Shown here: positions 41,125 through 48,617 of the stretch, piece by piece
Layout of the letters: each line of letters starts with the position of its first letter
Position numbering within the stretch: position 1 is the first letter of the stretch
NCBI GenBank assembly: GCA_049522755.1
Contig: JBEKNN010000014.1
Location: 1-64,000, forward strand
Length of the DNA: 64,000 bases
Reading direction: 5' to 3'
DNA from: PALSA-243 sp049522755
GTDB taxonomy: Bacteria > Acidobacteriota > Terriglobia > Bryobacterales > Bryobacteraceae
Made by a program: the position numbers and the translations under genes
The notes under the pieces: model-generated
The model's database searches: none
What the model saw: only the letters and a program-made list of their open reading frames with translations
Told to the model about the DNA's origin: nothing

Positions 41125-41943
41125 GTGGAAGCTAAACGCTACATCGAATCCCAATCGACAATACGCCCGTCCATCGGCGTAGTCTTAGGCAGCGGCTTAG
41201 GCGCATTCGCAGAAGAGCTCGAGGGCCGCGTCGAAATCCCCTACAGCGAGATTCCCGGCTGGCCGGTCTCGACGGCCGTCGGCCACGCGGGCAAGCTGGT
41301 CCTCGGCGGGTTGAGCGGCATCAGCGTCGCCGTGATGTCCGGCCGCGCGCACTTATACGAAGGCAATACGCCGGCGCAATCGGTCTACGGCGTGCGCGTG
41401 CTGGGCGCGCTGGGCGTGCGCTCCATGGTGTTTACGAACGCCGCGGGAGGCATCAACCTGGCGTACCAACGCGGCGGGCTGGTCTTAATCTCGGACCATA
41501 TCAATCTGCAAGGCTGCAGCCCGCTGGTCGGCCCGAACGACGATTCGCTGGGGCCGCGATTTCCCGATATGTCGGAAGCCTACTCGCGGGCTTACCGGGA
41601 AACCGCGAGGCAGGTGGCAGCGGAGTTGGGCATTGCCGTGAGCGAAGGCGTGTACGCGGCCTTGTTAGGGCCGAGTTACGAGACGCCCGCGGAGATTCGA
41701 TACCTTCGCGCCATCGGCGCCGATTTGGTCGGCATGTCCACCGCGCTCGAAGTGATCGCGGCGAATCACATGGGCATCAAATCGCTGGGCATTTCGTGCG
41801 TCACCAACATGGCGGCGGGGGTCCTGCCCCAGAAGTTGCATCACGACGAAGTCCTGCAGACCGGGGCCGAAGTGGCGGGCACGCTGGTACGCTTCCTGAA
41901 GGCGCTGCTGCCGAGGCTGGCGCACCTGAACGAGGCGTCATGA
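41125..41943 (+). CDS. punA: Purine nucleoside phosphorylase
   Basis: A 272-residue trimeric-type purine nucleoside phosphorylase. It has IGVVLGSGLGAFAEELEG (phosphate loop), GHAGKLVLGGLSG, MSGRAHLYEGN, MVFTNAAGGINLAYQRG and GPSYETPAEIRYLRAIGADL, with VGMSTALEVIAANHMG near the active site. It converts inosine, guanosine and deoxy forms to base and sugar phosphate. The GTG start lies 15 bases after a repeat; no good ribosome site is present. Its stop overlaps cdd (ATGA). Confidence 0.92.
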   Translation: MEAKRYIESQSTIRPSIGVVLGSGLGAFAEELEGRVEIPYSEIPGWPVSTAVGHAGKLVLGGLSGISVAVMSGRAHLYEGNTPAQSVYGVRVLGALGVRSMVFTNAAGGINLAYQRGGLVLISDHINLQGCSPLVGPNDDSLGPRFPDMSEAYSRAYRETARQVAAELGIAVSEGVYAALLGPSYETPAEIRYLRAIGADLVGMSTALEVIAANHMGIKSLGISCVTNMAAGVLPQKLHHDEVLQTGAEVAGTLVRFLKALLPRLAHLNEAS

Positions 41944-42341
41944 CTGAGGCCCTACTGAACGACCCATTGCTCCAAGCCGCCCTGGACGCGCGCGCGAACG
42001 CCTTCGCGCCCTATTCGAAATTCCAGGTGGGCGCGGCCGTGGAGGATGCCGATGGCCGGATCCACACGGGTTGCAACATCGAAAACGCGACTTACGGCCT
42101 GACGCTTTGCGCCGAGCGGGTCGCCATTTTCAAAGCGATTTCCGAAGGCGTGCGCAAGTTCCGGCGTATTGCCGTAGCCGCCGATACCGACGTGCTGACG
42201 CCGCCGTGCGGCGCGTGCCGCCAGATTCTGTGGGAGTTCTGCGGCGACGTGGAGATCGCGCTGGTGAACCCGCGCGGTAAGATTGAAACCTACCGGTTGA
42301 AAGACCTGTTCCCGAAGCCCTTCGATGCATCGTTTCTATAG
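41940..42341 (+). CDS. cdd: Cytidine deaminase
   Basis: A 133-residue zinc enzyme converting cytidine and deoxycytidine to uridine forms. The active site is complete: Cys57 and Glu59 in LTLCAERVAIF, and Cys90 and Cys93 in PPCGACRQILWEF. The N-terminal stretch AFAPYSKFQVGAAVEDADG and CNIENATYG is typical of the homotetrameric class. Coupled to the upstream gene by ATGA, and overlapped by 17 bases by the next gene. Confidence 0.95.
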   Translation: MTEALLNDPLLQAALDARANAFAPYSKFQVGAAVEDADGRIHTGCNIENATYGLTLCAERVAIFKAISEGVRKFRRIAVAADTDVLTPPCGACRQILWEFCGDVEIALVNPRGKIETYRLKDLFPKPFDASFL

Positions 42342-43710
42342 CTGCTTCTTTTTCACCGCCACGCTCGTCTCCACTCTAGCCGCCGAACCGGCCGATTGGA
42401 TTTGGAGCGCCCGCTACGTCATTACCGAGAACGCACAACACCGCGTGATCGAAAACGGCGCTGTGGCCATCCGCGGAGAACGCATCGTGGGCGTGGGAAC
42501 CAAGGCCGAGATCGACGCGCGCTTTCAAGCGAAGCAGCGGCTTGACCGGCCCGACGCCATCCTCGCGCCCGGCCTGATCGATACGCACACCCACGCCGCC
42601 ATGTCGCTATTCCGCGGCATCGCCGACGACAAAAAGTTGCAGGATTGGCTCCAGAATTTCATCTTCCCGGCCGAAGCCAAAAACGTTTCGCCCGATTTCG
42701 TGCGCTGGGGCACGCGCCTGGGGTGCCTCGAAATGCTGCTGGGCGGCACGACCACCTTCACCGACATGTACTACTTCGAGGACGTGGTGGCGGAAGTGGC
42801 CAAGGAAGCCGGGATGCGCGGCGTGCTCGGTGAGACCATCATCGGCTTTCCGGTGGCCGACGCCAAAACGCCCGCCGACGGGTTGCAGTTCACCGAGCGC
42901 TACCTGATGCGCTTTCGCGGCGACCCGCTGGTGACGGCCGCGGTCGCGCCGCACGCGCTCTATACCAATTCCGACGACACGCTGAAGGCCGCGCGCGCGC
43001 TGGCCAACAAGTACAACGCGCCGCTGGTGATTCATCTTTCCGAGACGAAGAAAGAGAACGACGACGAGCTGGCCAAGCGCCGCACCACGCCCACCAAGAC
43101 GCTCGATACGCTGGGAGTCTTCAACGGCCGCACCGTCGCTGCCCACTGTGTCTGGGTGAACGACGCCGATATGGCGATTCTCAAGGCGCGTAACGTGGGC
43201 GTGGCGCATTGCCCGTCGAGCAACATGAAGCTCGCGAGCGGCGTCGCGCCAGTGGTCCGCATGCTGGCGCTGGGCATCAATGTCGGCCTGGGACCCGATG
43301 GACCCGCGGGCAGCAACAACGACTTCAACATGTTCGAAGAGATGGATCTGGCCGCGAAGCTGCAAAAGGTGACGACGCTCGATCCGCAAGCGCTGCCCGC
43401 CACCACCGCGCTAGAGATGGCGACCATTCGCGGCGCGCGCGTCCTGGGCCTGGATAAAGAGATTGGTTCGCTCGAACCCGGCAAGCGCGCCGACATGATC
43501 GAGGTGCGCCTAGACCGTCCGAATGCCGTGCCGCTCTACGACGCCATCTCGCAGATGGTCTACACGCTAAAAGGGGAAGACGTGCGCGACGTGATGGTAA
43601 ATGGCAAACCGGTAGTACGCGATGGAAAGATCCTCACGCTGGATGAAGCCGCGATTCTAGCGAAGGCGGAAGAGTATCGGATTAAGGTGAGCGCGTCGCT
43701 GAAGAAGTAG
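42325..43710 (+). CDS. Amidohydrolase (MTA/SAH-deaminase-like) with signal peptide
   Basis: A 461-residue metal-dependent hydrolase. It begins with a signal peptide (CFFFTATLVSTLAA) and then has the amidohydrolase layout: APGLIDTHTHAAMSLFRG (His88, His90), the later HALYTN, VIHLSETKKENDDE, VAAHCVWVND and GLGPDGPAGSNNDFN. It most resembles methylthioadenosine/S-adenosylhomocysteine deaminases and chlorohydrolases. The signal peptide implies it deaminates a substrate outside the cytoplasm before uptake, matching the transporter in the same operon. It overlaps cdd by 17 bases. Confidence 0.87.
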   Translation: MHRFYSCFFFTATLVSTLAAEPADWIWSARYVITENAQHRVIENGAVAIRGERIVGVGTKAEIDARFQAKQRLDRPDAILAPGLIDTHTHAAMSLFRGIADDKKLQDWLQNFIFPAEAKNVSPDFVRWGTRLGCLEMLLGGTTTFTDMYYFEDVVAEVAKEAGMRGVLGETIIGFPVADAKTPADGLQFTERYLMRFRGDPLVTAAVAPHALYTNSDDTLKAARALANKYNAPLVIHLSETKKENDDELAKRRTTPTKTLDTLGVFNGRTVAAHCVWVNDADMAILKARNVGVAHCPSSNMKLASGVAPVVRMLALGINVGLGPDGPAGSNNDFNMFEEMDLAAKLQKVTTLDPQALPATTALEMATIRGARVLGLDKEIGSLEPGKRADMIEVRLDRPNAVPLYDAISQMVYTLKGEDVRDVMVNGKPVVRDGKILTLDEAAILAKAEEYRIKVSASLKK

Positions 43711-43764
43711 GGTAAGCTTGCCAAAGCTTGCCAATGCAGCGAATGCGCTTCGTCAACGCCTGCG

Positions 43765-44415
43765 CTACTTCCTGACATATCCCATACTGGCTGACCTTTT
43801 CCCGCCTTGCCGATGTGTCTCATCCGACAATGCATGCACTCCGCCGGCATCCACCCAGCGATTATAGAAGTTAAACAAGGCACACACAGTGATCGCATAG
43901 TAAATGGCCGCATCATCCCAGCCCACGGCATACAGAGGCTGCATGTCCGCCGTCGTTATCTCGGGCGAGTGACTATTCACCCGATCGAGGAAGCGGAAAA
44001 GCGCTTTCTCCTTGTCACTCAGACCGGACGTTTCCAGATTGCGAATCACTCCGGCGACGAACTCTTCCCCGTCGATCGGCGTAGGGCTCTCACTCTCTAA
44101 TAGCACCGCCGCGACCGCGGCGTGAGATTTCAGTCAAAACGGGCAATGATTGCGCGCGGAAGTGAACGCGGCAATCAACTCCCGCAGCCCTGGGCTTAAC
44201 GGCGCCGGCTCGCGCATGATCTCCTGCGTGAAGCGCGCCAGATGGCTGGTCGCCTCCGGTTTAAACGCGAACATGTGCCAGATCTGCGGGTACTCCGGAC
44301 CCGCTGCCTGCATCGTCCGGATTGCATCGCCGTATGGGCCCGGCTGCGGATTGCTCTCCACGCCGGGCAGAAACATGGGTTCCATTTTGACTTCCGGTTT
44401 CCCCTCATCACTCAT
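43765..44415 (-). CDS. AhpD-like (CMD family) protein with selenocysteine in a CxxU motif
   Basis: A 216-residue protein if UGA at 44136-44134 is read as selenocysteine 94. The first part (YPQIWHMFAFKPEATSHLAR, LSPGLRELIAAFTSARNHCPF) and the part after the UGA (LKSHAAVAAVLLESESPTPI, YAVGWDDAAIYYAITVCALF) are one continuous AhpD/carboxymuconolactone-decarboxylase fold. The catalytic pattern E-x11-C-x2-C-x3-H is kept, with U in place of the second Cys (Cys91, U94, His98). That residue is the reactive one in AhpD. The hairpin just downstream has a GGUC loop. It probably acts in peroxide reduction or as a thiol reductant. Nine bases downstream of the DUF3179 gene, same strand. Confidence 0.88.
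44104..44124 (-). promoter_or_regulatory. bSECIS-like hairpin of the AhpD-like gene
   Basis: Beginning 9 nt after the UGA on the minus strand: a perfect 6-bp stem CGCCGC/GCGGCG with the four-base loop GGUC, extended by CA/UG past one bulged G. The loop starts 17 nt after the UGA. The GGUC loop is the same as that of the well-studied E. coli fdhF SECIS. Confidence 0.82.
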
Positions 44416-44424
44416 GTTTTACCT

Positions 44425-45660
44425 TCACCTTCCCTTGCCGTAAACGGTCGTTTTTGGATTGTAGTTGCGCCAGTCGAACCAGTAGTCTTTGAGCATTGGA
44501 ATCGGCTCCAGGCACTGCCCTTTCGCCTTCCCCGAAGTCGCACAGCCCTGGAAGTTCCACTCACTCCCGGTTGCGTCGTCCATGAGAACTATGCCCGATG
44601 GTTTTCCGGTGATCCGGTAGAAGTTAATGACTCCTTCCACCCCGGGGATACGGTCGCGGAACGCCCGCACGGATTGATCGTCGGGCCCCACCACCAGCAG
44701 CACCGGCTCGGAACCCACGTGATCCTTGACCAGCTTCTCACTGACCACCCGGTCATAGAGAAACGCGCGGCTGGCTCCGAAGGCCTGGATCCCCAGCATC
44801 AAATCGCGGCCCGTGAGATCGTGCTCCGGGAAGGCCAGGACGGTGGGCGCGCGTTTCATGCGAACATCCCAGTCTCTCTTGGCATACTCGGGAATATACT
44901 CGTGGACATCGTCCAGCACCGTGCCCTGCGGCTGCTCCAGTTTCCAGGTGGCGAGAGTCAGCTCATCGGAGAGAACCAGCGTCAAATGGCGCCCCTTGAG
45001 CGGTCCTGAAATGGCGGCGCCGCTGATCTGCTGCCAATAAGTCCCAGTCTCCTCGTCCCGCATGATGAAGTTCTGGTTGTTGATTCCGGCCAGATGAAAC
45101 GTCAGGCGCACTCCGGCTATGTCTCTCGTCCACACCAGACCGGTGTGACAGAGCGTTCAATAGGTCGCGACAATAGCGATGCCGCCCACCACGTCATTGA
45201 CTACATGATGGTAAGACATGCTGCGGATAGGATACGCACGCGCTGCCTCGCCGATTCGCACGGAAATCACTTTCTCGGCGCCATCCAGCTTGACGTCTTG
45301 CGCGGCGGTGAACGTAGGATGGATGTCCGGGTGGAACATCAGCTCATAAACATTAATGCGCGCCAGGAACGCAAGCGCGACAACCACCAGCGCGGCTGCC
45401 GCCTGTAAGACTCGTCTCCACATGGGAGGGCGCCTGCGCCAGTAACCGATGACCGCCGCGATCGCCGCCATCGCGCTGATGACGGTTATGACCGCGCGGA
45501 ATCGAGCGACCACCAGCGCGGCGGAAAGTTCGTTCGCCCCCTGATGCCGGAACGGACGGATGACGTAAATCGGGTAGACGACACAGACGAGCGACACTCC
45601 GAGACAGCTCAGCAAAACCAACGTGAATATTAGCCGGTTAGTTGGCGCGCGATTGGTCAT
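44425..45660 (-). CDS. Membrane-anchored DUF3179 protein with selenocysteine in a UxxC motif
   Basis: A 411-residue protein if UGA at 45159-45157 is read as selenocysteine 168. Three transmembrane helices (about 11-33, 55-72, 84-101) precede the DUF3179 domain. The basic loop RRRPPMWRR between helices two and three points to a periplasmic catalytic domain. Family landmarks lie on both sides of the UGA: EAARAYPIRSMSYHHVVNDV and GIAIVATY before it, TLCHTGLVWTRDIAGV, LAGINNQNFIMRDEETGTYW and ISGAAISGPLKGR after it. In ordinary members the position is Cys (TYCxLC), so the protein has U168-T-L-C171. A perfect SECIS-like hairpin follows. Function unknown; a redox role is inferred. Confidence 0.88.
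45131..45147 (-). promoter_or_regulatory. bSECIS-like hairpin of the DUF3179 gene
   Basis: Beginning 9 nt after the UGA on the minus strand: CACACC-GGUCU-GGUGUG, a perfect 6-bp stem with a five-base loop starting GGUC. The loop begins 15 nt after the UGA; a lower stem CUC/GAG can form beyond an internal loop. It is very close to the AhpD-like gene hairpin in loop sequence. Confidence 0.82.
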
Positions 45661-45733
45661 GATAGCGTTTCTCCCGGGGCCGCCAAAAGTATAGCCCGTA
45701 ACTCAATGACTCGTCCATAACATAAACGCATTA

Positions 45734-45781
45734 TGTGGGGCAGGCAATCCTGCCTGCAGCCGCCTTTCAGGCGGCTCGCCG
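45734..45781 (+). repeat. Palindromic repeat, reverse partner of 20463-20511
   Basis: TGTGGGGCAGGCAATCCTGC followed by CTGCAGCCGCCTTTCAGGCG and GCT forms two adjacent hairpins and is the reverse complement of the element next to pilT. It lies just beyond the stop of the FG-GAP gene and before the DUF3179 gene, so it may lower read-through between them. Confidence 0.7.
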
Positions 45782-45791
45782 CCCGAAAGCA

Positions 45792-47477
45792 TCAGCCATC
45801 CTTCCGTCGCAACTGCGCCCCTTCCGTACACTCGTAGCCGCCCGCGGCCACCTTGGAAAATTCCTGCACCGCGCCGCTGGGCCACTCCACCACCACGCGC
45901 GTAGCGGCGTCCCTCGGACCGAGACCGAAAGTGACAGTCAGTTCCGACTGTGACAGATAACTCGATCCGGTCTTCACAGTCCGCGATTGCGTACTCTCCG
46001 GAGTAGTCAGTCGAACTACCGCGCCGATTGCATCCCGGTTCGATTTCGTACCGATAAGCCGCACCCTCAGCGAATGCACGCCCGCCGCGACGTCGTTCCG
46101 GTATAAGTACGCTTGTCCCTGATTGGTGGTCATGAGCACGTCCAAATCGCCATCGCGATCGAAATCGCCGTAAGCCAGACCGCGCGCCACTTTGGGCGCA
46201 GCGAAAGCGCCGCCGGCCTGGGAAGCCACATCTTGAAACCGACCCGCTCCGCGATTTAGAAAAAGGTGCGGCGGCTGCGCATAACCGGCGTTGCCGCGAA
46301 TCTGGCGGACGGTCTCGTCAATGTGACCGTTGACCGCCGCCAGGTCGAGGCGTCCGTCCAGATTCATGTCGAGAAAGGCGCACCCGAAGCCGAGACTCTC
46401 GCGCGACGCCTGGCCCACGCCGGCGGTAATCGCGACATCGGCGTACACTCCGGAACGGGAGGCGTGGTAGAGCGCCATCATCTCATTATCGAAGTTAGTG
46501 ATGGCAATCCCTTCCACGCCCGAGTTATCGAAATCGGCGGTATCGACGCCCATTCCGGCGCGCGCCTTGCCGTCTTCGCTGAACGCCACCCCGGCGCGGA
46601 CGGCGACATCCTCAAAGGCGCCATTGCGCAAATTACGATATAGCTTATTGGGCTGAGTGTCGTTGGCGATCAGCACATCCGGCCAGCCATCGCGATCGTA
46701 ATCCAACAGAGCGACGCCGAGAGACTTCGACGTGGGGTCGAAGATGCCGCTCTTGGCAGTGACATCTTCAAAGGTTCCGTTTCCCCGATTGCGGAACAGC
46801 CAACAAGTGTCTCCGTGATACGCCTCAGGCGTACAGTAGGACTTGCGCTTGCCGTCGACGCTGCAGAAAACATCGCGTTGCGGCGACCATTTGACGTAGT
46901 TACAGACTAACAAGTCCAGCCAGCCATCGCGGTCGAAATCGAACCAGAGTGCGGAGGTGCTGAACCCCGTCCGTCCTCCGAGGCCCGCCTTATCGGTGAC
47001 ATCGACGAAGTGTCCCGCGCCAGTGTTTTGAAACAGCCGGTTCTGACCCACGGCTGTAATCAGGATGTCCGTGAAGCCATCGTTATTGAAATCCGCCGCG
47101 GCCACGCCCATCCCGTACATTTCCACCGCCAGGCCGGCGCGCTCCGTGACATCGGTAAAGGTCCCATTGCGATTGTTGCGGTATAGCTTCAGCGTGCTGC
47201 GCTGGCGCTTGTGACCCGGCCAGTCCATTCCGTTGACCAGCAGAATGTCGAGCCAGCCATCGCCGTCGTAATCCAGAAACGCGCAGCCGGGCCCCATGGT
47301 TTCGGGCAGATACTTAGCGCCAAAGGCGCCGCTATTGTGGCGAAAATCGATGCCGGCGGCAGCGGTCGCATCGGCGAGCGAAAAGCCCAGCCCACCCGCC
47401 GATGCGGATGCCGATAAAGGTAACAGCGGCTGGCCAAAACAGGCGAGTGCGCCGCCGAGCAGGGAACGCCGCTTCAC
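45792..47477 (-). CDS. CRTAC1-type FG-GAP repeat protein with ASPIC/UnbV domain
   Basis: A 561-residue exported protein. It has many FG-GAP/VCBS-type repeats with calcium-binding loops (FLDYDGDGWLDILLVNG, DFNNDGFTDILITAVGQ, FDFDRDGWLDLLVCNYV, LLDYDRDGWPDVLIAND). A C-terminal ASPIC/UnbV domain follows (SLRVRLIGTKSNRDAIGAVV, SSYLSQSELTVTFGLG, VVVEWPSGAVQEFSKV). The N-terminus has RRSLLGGALACFG, possibly a Tat or Sec signal. It probably forms a seven-bladed beta-propeller outside the cell. It is coupled to the upstream response regulator by ATGA and lies 131 bases before the DUF3179 gene on the same strand. Confidence 0.9.
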   Translation of the reverse strand: MKRRSLLGGALACFGQPLLPLSASASAGGLGFSLADATAAAGIDFRHNSGAFGAKYLPETMGPGCAFLDYDGDGWLDILLVNGMDWPGHKRQRSTLKLYRNNRNGTFTDVTERAGLAVEMYGMGVAAADFNNDGFTDILITAVGQNRLFQNTGAGHFVDVTDKAGLGGRTGFSTSALWFDFDRDGWLDLLVCNYVKWSPQRDVFCSVDGKRKSYCTPEAYHGDTCWLFRNRGNGTFEDVTAKSGIFDPTSKSLGVALLDYDRDGWPDVLIANDTQPNKLYRNLRNGAFEDVAVRAGVAFSEDGKARAGMGVDTADFDNSGVEGIAITNFDNEMMALYHASRSGVYADVAITAGVGQASRESLGFGCAFLDMNLDGRLDLAAVNGHIDETVRQIRGNAGYAQPPHLFLNRGAGRFQDVASQAGGAFAAPKVARGLAYGDFDRDGDLDVLMTTNQGQAYLYRNDVAAGVHSLRVRLIGTKSNRDAIGAVVRLTTPESTQSRTVKTGSSYLSQSELTVTFGLGPRDAATRVVVEWPSGAVQEFSKVAAGGYECTEGAQLRRKDG

Positions 47478-48103
47478 GCGATGCTCACCAACCCGCGGCG
47501 GATGGCGTAAACTACCAGTTCGGCCGTGTTATGTATCGCCAGAGTCTGCATGATATTGGCGCGATGCACCGCCACCGTATTCGCGCTCAGCCCCAACACG
47601 GTGGCAATCTCTTTGTTCGACCTGCCGTTTACAATCAGCTGGAGCACTTCCAGTTCCCGAGTGGTAAGAGTTGGCTGGCCGGCCGGCTCTTCGGCGATCA
47701 AGCCCAGGCGCGGGTCCAGCACGCATTCATTCGCCGCCACGCGCTTGACCGCCTGCACCAGTTCCAGATCCATCGCATTCTTCAACAGGTAACCCTTGGC
47801 GCCCGCCTCCAGACAAGTGCGCACGTAGGAGGTATCGGAATGCATGCTGAGTACTAACACCGCGGTTGCCGGGCACGATTTCAGAATGTGGCGCGTGGCT
47901 ACGGCTCCATTCATGCTCGGCAAGGCGAAATCCATCACCACTACATTCGGGAGCAGACGGCAGGCTTCCTTCACCGCTTCGTGGCCATCGCTGGCTTCGC
48001 CCACCACGCGAATTTCGGGATCCTCTTCGAGGAGCCGTCGAAAGCCGCGGCGCACGAGGCTGTGATCGTCCACCAGCAGGACCGTAATGGCGGCGTCGGA
48101 CAT
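47474..48103 (-). CDS. NarL/FixJ-type response regulator (LuxR HTH)
   Basis: A 209-residue two-domain regulator. The receiver has VLLVDDHSLVRRGFRRLLEE, the phospho-acceptor Asp58 in VVVMDFALPSMNG and the Lys switch in GAKGYLLKN. The LuxR-type HTH is LTTRELEVLQLIVNGRSNKE, then IATVLGLSANTVAVHRANIM. No histidine kinase is nearby, so the signal is unknown. It heads a minus-strand run with the FG-GAP gene and, beyond a hairpin, the two selenoprotein genes. It may control all four. Confidence 0.93.
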   Translation of the reverse strand: MSDAAITVLLVDDHSLVRRGFRRLLEEDPEIRVVGEASDGHEAVKEACRLLPNVVVMDFALPSMNGAVATRHILKSCPATAVLVLSMHSDTSYVRTCLEAGAKGYLLKNAMDLELVQAVKRVAANECVLDPRLGLIAEEPAGQPTLTTRELEVLQLIVNGRSNKEIATVLGLSANTVAVHRANIMQTLAIHNTAELVVYAIRRGLVSIA

Positions 48104-48617
48104 GGAAGTCGGCTCCCCCTATCGTAAGTCACCGGCAGTCAACTCATCAACACCGAATCCCTGGCGCATGAAAGCACGTCGGTTCCTTCCGCTTGACACG
48201 TTCCCGCCAGGGGACCGTCCGGCACTGAAGAGCCCGATAGCGTTCGGGGAGGACCTCAGTCACCGAAAGTCATAAAATCTTTCTCAATTAGATAGACTAA
48301 CTTAAGCTCAACTTAGGCTAACTCCCGATTCCCCGTATAGTAAGTTGGTATTAGTGCTTACGATTTCACTCTTGTGCGGCAGCCAATCCTGGCCGCCTCC
48401 TGCTCGCACCCAACCCCGGAATACCAAACGACCCCAGTCCCATTTCCGGACACTCCGCAGTCGTTACCCCTTTTCCACCCCGCCAACCCGAAGGCCACGC
48501 CAACCGGCGTAAAATGAAAACCCGCCGCGCGTCGAATTCCCGTCCCCGCACACCCCTATTGACAGCGGCCCTCTCAACGAGGTATCACTACGTAATCCCG
48601 TGGGAGGATACTGCTTT
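48104..48617. other. Divergent intergenic region
   Basis: It separates the response regulator and the first M14 peptidase. No gene is convincing. Bases 48284-48360 are AT-rich and contain CTAACTTAAGCTCAACTTAGG with CTAAC repeats, a likely regulatory stretch. A good promoter for the peptidase lies at 48559-48588. Confidence 0.55.
48559..48588 (+). promoter_or_regulatory. Sigma-70-type promoter of the M14 peptidase gene
   Basis: TTGACA (48559-48564), an 18-base spacer and TATCAC (48583-48588). The start of transcription would be near 48595, just before the GGGAGGA ribosome site and the ATG at 48618. Confidence 0.5.
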
